DNA from: Desulfonatronum sp. SC1
GTDB taxonomy: Bacteria > Desulfobacterota > Desulfovibrionia > Desulfovibrionales > Desulfonatronaceae
Direction of reading: 5' to 3'
Length of the DNA: 47,376 nt
Assembly (NCBI RefSeq): GCF_003046795.1
Contig: NZ_PZKN01000031.1
Span: 1-47,376 of the forward strand
The position numbers were made by a program, and so were the translations under genes. Shown here piece by piece: positions 41,457 through 47,376 of the stretch. Within the stretch, counting starts at the first letter, position 1, and the number at the start of each line of letters is the position of its first letter. A model generated the notes under the pieces. The model was not told the origin of the DNA and did no database searches. It worked only from the letters and a program-made list of their open reading frames with translations.

Positions 41457-42887
41457 ATGAGTAAATATGACATTCCAATTGTAGTCGACTTAGATGGAAC
41501 ACTTATTCAGTCAGATATTCTATTTGAATCTTTTTTCAATTCTTTGCCAAAATCAATATTTCAACCACATAGATTATTGAAATCATTATGTGATGGAAAG
41601 TCTCACCTTAAAAGTTATTTATCAGATTTGTCAAAAATCGATATCTGTCATATCCCATACAACAAAGATGTACTTGAGTTATTGAAAAAATATAAATCAC
41701 AAGGCACTTCAATTGTTCTTGCGACAGCGACACACCGTGTTTACGCCGATGCCGTAGCAAAACATTTAGGTATATTTGATCTTGTTATTGCCACAGAAGG
41801 GTCGGTAAATCTGTCTGCTCGCAATAAACGCGATGCCTTGGTTACAAGGTTTGGCGATAAGGGCTTTGACTATATGGGCAACTCCCATGATGACCTCTGC
41901 GTTTGGGCATCATCGCGAAAAGCTATCCTGGTCAACCCTGACCTTGGTGTTGAGCGCAAGGCCCGCGCCTTGGTCAACGTTGATCAAGTGTTGCGTACCA
42001 AGTCGCCTGTCTGGAAGGTTTGGCCAAGGGCTTTGCGTTTTCATCAATGGGTCAAGAATCTGCTCTTGTTCGTGCCCTTGCTGGCAGCCCACAGAATATG
42101 GGAAATAGACCTTTTGTTTTTGGGCCTTATGGCTTTTGTCAGTTTTAGTCTTTGCGCTTCCAGCGTATATCTGCTCAATGATCTCCTTGATCTGGAAGAT
42201 GACCGCCATCACCCCACCAAAAGTAATCGCCCTTTTGCATCCGGAGCTTTGCCCCTGCATCATGGGGTCATGGCCATTCCGGCTCTTCTTTGTCTCGGAT
42301 TTTCCTTGTCTTTGTTGTTTTTACCTGCTGGATTTACCTTGGCCCTGGCCGCTTATTACGGATTGACCCTAGCATATTCTTTAACTTTGAAACGCCTGAT
42401 GATGGTGGACGTGATCACCCTGGCTTCCCTGTATACCCTGCGAATTATTGCCGGCTCACTAGCCTTTGGCGTTGAGCTCACGTTTTGGATGCTGGCTTTT
42501 TCCATGTTTCTTTTTTTAAGCTTGGCCCTGGTCAAGCGCTATGCTGAGTTACATCAGGCTCGCAAAAAAGGTGGAACGGCCAAGGCTCACGGACGAGACT
42601 ACTACCCAGGTGACCTGCAGATGGTTTCATCGCTTGGCGCTGCCGCAGGATATCTTGCCGTGCTGGTATTGGCCCTGTACATTCAGGATGAAAGCACTTT
42701 GACTCTGTATTCCAGACCAGAAATGATCTGGCTGGCCTGTCCTGTGCTGCTGTTTTGGATCAGCCGGGTCTGGATGATTACCCATCGCGGTGGCATGCAA
42801 GACGATCCAGTGCTGTTCGCGGTCAAGGATACTGTTAGCCTCCTGACTGGAGTTCTGTTCGGATTGGCATTCTGGATGGCGATATGA
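41457..42887 (+). CDS. HAD-UbiA fusion, polyprenyl-phosphate phosphoribosyltransferase-like
   Basis: This protein of 476 residues has an N-terminal HAD-type phosphatase domain (about 5-180) with VVDLDGTLI (D11, D13), ATATHR and the metal-site GNSHDD. A UbiA prenyltransferase domain (about 195-475) follows, with eight or so membrane spans, NDLLDLEDDRHHPTKSNRP and a second Asp-rich loop at YSLTLKRLMMVD. It resembles decaprenyl-phosphate phosphoribose synthase, with the HAD part perhaps removing the 5'-phosphate. Both active sites look whole. The first 300 bases are clearly AT-rich and the rest is GC-rich. The stop overlaps the DprE1-like start (ATGA). Confidence 0.88.
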   Translation: MSKYDIPIVVDLDGTLIQSDILFESFFNSLPKSIFQPHRLLKSLCDGKSHLKSYLSDLSKIDICHIPYNKDVLELLKKYKSQGTSIVLATATHRVYADAVAKHLGIFDLVIATEGSVNLSARNKRDALVTRFGDKGFDYMGNSHDDLCVWASSRKAILVNPDLGVERKARALVNVDQVLRTKSPVWKVWPRALRFHQWVKNLLLFVPLLAAHRIWEIDLLFLGLMAFVSFSLCASSVYLLNDLLDLEDDRHHPTKSNRPFASGALPLHHGVMAIPALLCLGFSLSLLFLPAGFTLALAAYYGLTLAYSLTLKRLMMVDVITLASLYTLRIIAGSLAFGVELTFWMLAFSMFLFLSLALVKRYAELHQARKKGGTAKAHGRDYYPGDLQMVSSLGAAAGYLAVLVLALYIQDESTLTLYSRPEMIWLACPVLLFWISRVWMITHRGGMQDDPVLFAVKDTVSLLTGVLFGLAFWMAI

Positions 42888-44206
42888 AGCAAAATTTTGT
42901 AGAATCCTGGGGCCGATTTCCCCGCGACCCGCAGCAGGCACATCCGGTCAACTGGCTGGGCGACGTCTCCCGTGTGCTGACGCAACTGGCTCGTGACAAC
43001 AAACATACCCTGCCCTTTGGCAGCGGCTTGAGCTATGGAGACAGCTGCCTAGCAGTCAGCGACCATGTCCTCCATCTACGCCCCCTGGATCGTTTTCTGG
43101 TCGCTGACTGGGACTAGGGAGTGATTCGGGCTGAGGCCGGGGTCACCCTGGAGGAACTGCTGGCTCTGGCCGTTCCCCGTGGCTGGTTTTTGCCCGTTAC
43201 TCCGGGGACGCGCTACGTGACCCTGGCTGGAGCCGTGGCCAACGACGTACATGGCAAGAATCATCACGTTCGCGGAACCTTCGGCCGACACGTGCGACGT
43301 TTCGAGCTGGTTCGCTCGGATGGTTCGACCCTGGAATGTACTCCGCAAGACAACCCTGATTTTTTCGCGGCTACTATCGGCGGACTCGGGCTGACCGGGG
43401 TCATCACTTGGGTGGAGCTGGCCCTGATGCCCATTCGTTCCAGCCGGATCGTGACCACTCATGTCCGCTTCGGCTGCTTGGATGATTTCCTGGACCTATC
43501 CACGGAACTGGACCCTGTCCACGAGTACACCGTGGCCTGGATCGATTGCCTGGCCCGGGGCCGCAGCGCAGGACGGGGGGTGTACATGGTGGGCAATCAT
43601 GCCCAGGACGGCCATCTGGAAGCTGATGCCGGACGGCGATTGGGTGTGCCGGTGGTGCTGCCTTTTTCAGCTGTGAACCGGCTTTCCTTGCGCCTGTTCA
43701 ACACCGTTTACTACCGGGCACGGAAATCTGGTCGACATTCCCTGGTGGTACCTTATTCTCCGTTCTTCTACCCGCTGGACAAAATCTTGCATTGGAACCG
43801 GCTATACGGTTCCAAAGGCTTCCAGCAATACCAGTGCGTGGTCCCGGAGAACAATGCAAGAAACGCCATGCATGAAATCCTGCAGGTCATTGCCAGCGTC
43901 GGCAGTGGTTCTTTTCTTGCCGTTCTCAAACGCTGCGGCGATGTGCCATCGCCGGGCCTGCTTTCCTTCCCTCTACCAGGGGCTACCCTGGCCTTGGACT
44001 TTCCGCGTAGCGGAGGGACTAACGACACACTTTTTCCCCGACTGGACGCCATTGTCCGTTCCGCCGGGGGCCGGCTCTACCCGGCCAAGGACGCGGCCAT
44101 GTCTGGCGAGGATTTCCGGACATTCTACCCCAACTGGGAACGCCTGGAGGCCCTGCGTGACCCGGCCCTTTGTTCCCGTTTTTGGAAGCGAGTCACCTCA
44201 TGCTAA
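42884..44206 (+). pseudogene. DprE1-like FAD oxidase with in-frame TAG
   Basis: The frame encodes a homologue of decaprenylphosphoryl-ribose 2'-oxidase, which starts epimerisation of polyprenyl-phosphoryl ribose. The FAD-binding part has LPFGSGLSYGDSCL and then VTPGTRYVTLAGAVANDVHGKNHH. The C-terminal part ends GGRLYPAKDAAMSGEDF, with the catalytic-region lysine. After 77 codons a TAG at 43115-43117 interrupts VADWD-GVIRAEAG, then the same frame continues cleanly for 362 codons. All else is conserved, so this is a recent nonsense change, a sequencing error or read-through. The start overlaps the UbiA stop and the end overlaps the reductase start. Confidence 0.88.
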
Positions 44207-44940
44207 ACATCCTGGTTATCGGTGCCACGTCAGCCATTGCCACGGCCTGCGCCCGGCAGTGGGCTGGCCAGCAGGCTACATTCTTCCTTGTGGGCAGGGA
44301 TCAGGCCAAGCTGCAAGCCGTGGCCGACGACCTTCTGGTCCGCGGCGCGACTGCCGTCACATCTCACACCCTGGACATGAATCACTTTGCTGACCATCCG
44401 GTCCTGCTCGATGCTGCCTTTGCCGCAATGTCCTCGGTGGACGTGGCCCTTGTTGCCCATGGCACTCTGCCGGACCAGCAGGCTTGCGAGCAGGACGTGA
44501 ACTTGACCCTGGAGGAAGTCTCCACCAACGGCCTGAGTGTAATCGCCCTGTTGACCCTGCTGGCCAACCGGATGCAGCCTCAGGGCAGTGGCACTATTGC
44601 CGTCATCTCTTCCGTGGCTGGCGACCGGGGCCGACCGACCAATTATGTCTACGGCACGGCCAAGGCAGCGGTGACCACCTTTTGCGAAGGCCTACGAGCT
44701 AGGTTGTCAAAGTTCGGAGTCCACGTTCTGACCATCAAGCCCGGCTTTGTGGACACTCCCATGACCGAATCGCTCGATCTGCCCCGGATCCTGGTCGCGA
44801 CGCCGGAGAGGGTCGCGCGCCGGATCGTCCGTGGTGTGGCCCGGCGGCGCAACGTGCTCTACGTCCCCGCCTTCTGGGCACTGATCCTGTGGATCATTCG
44901 CAGCATTCCTCAGCCGATTTTCAAGCGCCTAAATCTATGA
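44200..44940 (+). CDS. DprE2-like short-chain dehydrogenase
   Basis: This SDR protein of 246 residues would reduce the 2'-keto sugar made by the DprE1-like oxidase, giving polyprenyl-phosphoryl arabinose. The coenzyme motif is ILVIGATSAIATACAR, a variant of the usual TGxxxGxG. The active-site serines lie in VISSVAGDRG, and YVYGTAKAA holds the catalytic tyrosine and lysine. The C-terminal region (about 210-246) has a hydrophobic helix that may hold it to the membrane. The ATG overlaps the oxidase stop (ATGCTAA), and the stop overlaps the next start (ATGA). The step is inferred from the gene pair. Confidence 0.88.
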   Translation: MLNILVIGATSAIATACARQWAGQQATFFLVGRDQAKLQAVADDLLVRGATAVTSHTLDMNHFADHPVLLDAAFAAMSSVDVALVAHGTLPDQQACEQDVNLTLEEVSTNGLSVIALLTLLANRMQPQGSGTIAVISSVAGDRGRPTNYVYGTAKAAVTTFCEGLRARLSKFGVHVLTIKPGFVDTPMTESLDLPRILVATPERVARRIVRGVARRRNVLYVPAFWALILWIIRSIPQPIFKRLNL

Positions 44941-45905
44941 GCCTCAAAAGGCTCGCCGAGTCACTCCCGGTCGATCCGGTATTCTCGGGCTGGCGGTTCC
45001 GCGCGGTGGTGATCTCCGCCCTTTTAGCAGCCCTCGGATATCTGGCGTTCGCGGTCTACAGTGGTTGGCGTGAGGTGGGAACCGCCATCGCCCAGGTGGG
45101 TGTCGTCGGCTTGGTTATCGTACTGTCGCTGTCCTTGCTGAATTATGGCCTGCGCTTCTTACGCTGGCAGCTCTACCTGCAGACGCTGGGTCACTGTATA
45201 CCCTGGTGTCGGAGCTTGCAGATCTACCTAGCGGGCTTTGCCTTGACCACGACTCCGGGCAAGGCGGGCGAAGCCTTCCGCGGCGTACTCTTGAAGAGGC
45301 TGAGGGTGCCTTATCCAGACAGCTTCGCCGCATTCCTCAGCGAGCGTCTGTCTGACCTGATCGCCATCGTACTTCTGACTCTGTTCGGGGCAGCCCTGTA
45401 CCCCAAGGCGGCACCGCTGATCCTTGTCGGAGCGACCCTTGCGATCGTGTTGCTCGTTCTGCTCTCGCAACCGCAATGGGTAGCGCATTTGCAGCGCCGT
45501 ATGCCGACGCATCATCGATTCCAAAGATGGATCGGCCACGGCTTCGAAATCATCTGCCAGGCGAGCCGTTGTCATCGGGCCAAAACCCTCGGGCTGGCCA
45601 CCATCCTGAGCCTGATCGGTTGGGCCGCGGAAGCCTTCGCTTTTTTCCTAATCCTGTATTGGATGAACCTCGACGTAGCCTTTGTCTTCGCTGTTTTCGT
45701 ATTTGCTATCAGCATGCTCGCGGGAGCGATCAGCTTCACGCCCGGTGGGCTTGGAAGCACCGAGGGGGTGATGGTGGGGCTCCTCGCATGGCACGGAGTC
45801 GGGCTCCCCGAAGCGGCTGCAACGACCATGCTGATAAGAGCGACAACGTTGTGGTTCGCCGTCATACTTGGCATTTCAGCCATTACGCGTTCGAAGGACC
45901 AATAA
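44937..45905 (+). CDS. UPF0104/LPG-synthase-TM-like membrane protein
   Basis: This protein of 322 residues has seven or eight membrane spans and belongs to the UPF0104 (YbhN-like) group, with TTTPGKAGEAFRGVLLKR, FLSERLSDLIAIVLL and FTPGGLGSTEGVMVGLLAWHG. These are the family's conserved glycine-rich loops. Members have been proposed as flippases or lipid-linked transferases. Coupling to the DprE2-like gene suggests that it handles the polyprenyl-linked sugar, perhaps by flipping it across the inner membrane. This is inference. The start is the ATG overlapping the previous stop. Confidence 0.85.
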   Translation: MSLKRLAESLPVDPVFSGWRFRAVVISALLAALGYLAFAVYSGWREVGTAIAQVGVVGLVIVLSLSLLNYGLRFLRWQLYLQTLGHCIPWCRSLQIYLAGFALTTTPGKAGEAFRGVLLKRLRVPYPDSFAAFLSERLSDLIAIVLLTLFGAALYPKAAPLILVGATLAIVLLVLLSQPQWVAHLQRRMPTHHRFQRWIGHGFEIICQASRCHRAKTLGLATILSLIGWAAEAFAFFLILYWMNLDVAFVFAVFVFAISMLAGAISFTPGGLGSTEGVMVGLLAWHGVGLPEAAATTMLIRATTLWFAVILGISAITRSKDQ

Positions 45906-46012
45906 GGTATTTGGCCACATATGCACAATCAGCGAAGGTTTGGTCATCAAGTCTTGGCCTATAGCCATCCGTGCTCATTTTTGATGGCGTAGTGTTTTAA
46001 TATTCCTCAATC

Positions 46013-47200
46013 ATGATAAAAGTCACAATATCCACCATCGGCACGCTGCTCATTGTTAACAGGAATGCTATTGTCCTCACAGCGATCTATTCTTTGGCGC
46101 TGGCTATGATACTCGACGGCTTGTTCCAGGACATTAGTAGTGGTGGCAATGCCTGGAAACAAGGAGATTGGCTTATCAACAATCATGATGTTGTTGTAAG
46201 AAGAGGGCTATTTGGATCAGTTTTATTGCTGATTTCTTCTGTGTTTGATTTTCCCGTTCTTGTTCTTCTGGGAGTGATCCAGGGAACAATAATATCTCTC
46301 ATTTTTGCATTATTCTGGTATGCTGGCGTACGGAACAAGAATAGCGATATCTTAACTTTTCTTTTGCTATCTCCGATTTTTTTAATATTCTCAGCTAATG
46401 ATCTTCAAGGTAGCTTGCGTAAGGAGATATTGGCCTATTTATCATTTTTGCCGCTTCTTTTTAGTCTTTTGCAGCACGGCATTGTTCATTTGAAGTATGT
46501 TTTTATCTCATTGTTTCTGTGGACTATAGCAGTGTCAACGCATGAAGCAAATGTCTTTTTTTCTCCATTCATTGTTGCATTGACGTATATTGGTTTTCGC
46601 TCACAAGGTCTAAAATTTCATATAGCTCTATCCTCTCTCGCTTACATTGTAATATCTGGAGTAGCTTTTTTTTATTCCATGTCCTTCTCAAGTGTTGAAA
46701 GTCATACTGCTGTATGCGCTCCGCTATTGAAATCCGGACTCAATCAAGATATTTGTAGTGGGGCAATCAGGTGGCTAGAATATGACGTTTGGTATGGAAT
46801 GTATCGATCGCGAAGCGTGTTTATTTCATGGGGTTTGTATTATTTTGTGCTAACATTGGTTTTTATGTGCACGTTTATTTTCTATCTTTTTCAATCCTTT
46901 TATCCGTTTCGTGTCCTGTGTTTGTTTTTACTTGTGAATTTGTTTTTCTTGCCTCTTTATTTCATTGCTATCGACTGGGGGCGCTGGATTAACTTTGGAA
47001 TGTTCTCTTTTGTGGTATTGTTCATCGCTATATATATTCAAGATGGTAGACTCCATAAAATTCCAAGGATGAACACCTTTTCTTGGATCTCTACACTTTT
47101 GTTTTGCATTGCCTGGGGTGTACACCATGGTGGGAGGGCTATGTTTGAATTTGGATTTGCGAAAAATAGCCTAGCGTTTTTTTCCGTTTTTGGTGGCTAG
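46013..47200 (+). CDS. AT-rich polytopic membrane protein, possible GT-C type glycosyltransferase
   Basis: This protein of 395 residues has about ten membrane spans and no family I can name with confidence. Near the start it carries QGDWLINNHDVVVRRGLFGSVLLL, a short loop of charged and aromatic residues between spans, of a kind I associate with polysaccharide polymerases and GT-C proteins. Codon use is AT-rich, unlike the genes before it. It lies about 107 bases after the UPF0104 gene on the same strand. It might transfer the arabinose-like sugar made by the neighbours, like TfpW in Pseudomonas or AftA in mycobacteria; sequence alone does not prove this. No clear ribosome site is seen. Confidence 0.6.
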   Translation: MIKVTISTIGTLLIVNRNAIVLTAIYSLALAMILDGLFQDISSGGNAWKQGDWLINNHDVVVRRGLFGSVLLLISSVFDFPVLVLLGVIQGTIISLIFALFWYAGVRNKNSDILTFLLLSPIFLIFSANDLQGSLRKEILAYLSFLPLLFSLLQHGIVHLKYVFISLFLWTIAVSTHEANVFFSPFIVALTYIGFRSQGLKFHIALSSLAYIVISGVAFFYSMSFSSVESHTAVCAPLLKSGLNQDICSGAIRWLEYDVWYGMYRSRSVFISWGLYYFVLTLVFMCTFIFYLFQSFYPFRVLCLFLLVNLFFLPLYFIAIDWGRWINFGMFSFVVLFIAIYIQDGRLHKIPRMNTFSWISTLLFCIAWGVHHGGRAMFEFGFAKNSLAFFSVFGG

Positions 47201-47376
47201 ATGCTCGGGTTTAAGAGTATGCAGAAGCATTTATGTTGTTCAAATGTGACAGGACTTTAACCGCATCGCGCCAAATCCAGCCTTTTCCGCAATAATTTCT
47301 GCATGTTAACCTGGCCCTTTGCGTAAGACCCTACTGATATCTCTGCTTTTTTGTCAAAAAAACGTTTAATTTTATA
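47201..47376. other. AT-rich window end without a recognised gene
   Basis: No coding frame, RNA or hairpin was recognised after the last membrane protein. The sequence remains AT-rich, as in the gene before it, so the acquired region probably continues past the window. Confidence 0.5.

Noticed and set aside
43115-43117. TAG in the oxidase gene as pyrrolysine
   Set aside because: DprE1-type oxidases are not known to use it, no pyl genes are in the window, and a mutation or error is simpler.

Overview
The window looks like chromosome of a GC-rich, Gram-negative anaerobe of the Desulfobacterota, most likely the Desulfovibrionales. This is inferred from gene content and not from any search. The pointers are many stand-alone receiver proteins, a PAS-sigma54 activator, an FMN-binding glutamate-synthase-like protein with an N-terminal cysteine cluster, a complete Tol-Pal locus and a Psp locus with a sigma54 promoter. 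No rRNA, CRISPR array or complete prophage is visible.

Layout. (1) 1-4450: a signalling cluster with one membrane histidine kinase, four receiver-only proteins and a divergent PAS/AAA+/Fis sigma54 activator that lacks the Walker B aspartate. (2) 4640-6820: a glutamate-synthase-like flavoprotein, divergent from an Rnk-like protein, with a perfect 16-bp palindrome between them. (3) 6840-8070: a receiver-HPt protein followed by scrambled remains of a hybrid kinase. (4) 8269-10330: a FadL-type porin divergent from a MarR regulator. (5) 10610-17495: housekeeping genes, namely a small cytochrome c, CutA, PfkB, APH-fold and P-loop kinases, then miaB, a DUF151 nuclease and a PHP phosphoesterase translationally coupled or closely spaced, then a sirtuin. 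Degenerate arrays with a 7-bp period flank the sirtuin gene, and one of them encodes the tail of the PHP protein. (6) 17618-21668: tolQ-tolR-tolA-tolB-pal ending at a strong terminator, followed by convergent pgpA and a DUF1134 gene. (7) 23290-25380: tRNA-Ala(CGC) with its terminator, a decayed IS3-family element carrying an in-frame palindromic insert and a nonsense codon, and an orphan HPt remnant. (8) 25510-28807: a flagellin-like orphan, a rhodanese, a DUF1622 protein and gnd. (9) 28821-31482: pspABC divergent from pspF. (10) 31566-36624: a VapBC-type pair, a large PAS/GAF/PocR kinase and a DHH-CBS protein. (11) 36877-41321: glycogen phosphorylase and an acyl-CoA ligase. (12) 41457-47200: a HAD-UbiA prenyltransferase, a DprE1-like oxidase with an in-frame TAG, a DprE2-like reductase, a UPF0104 membrane protein and an AT-rich polytopic membrane protein.

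How it fits together. Envelope upkeep dominates: Tol-Pal, Psp, FadL, PgpA and the terminal glycan locus. The last region resembles the actinobacterial route to decaprenyl-phosphoryl-arabinose (phosphoribosyl transfer to polyprenyl phosphate, then 2'-epimerisation by an oxidase/reductase pair), here followed by candidate flippase and transferase membrane proteins. Its borders are strikingly AT-rich, which suggests acquired DNA. The other recurrent theme is decay of two-component genes: two hybrid kinases survive only as fragments, while single-domain receivers have multiplied.
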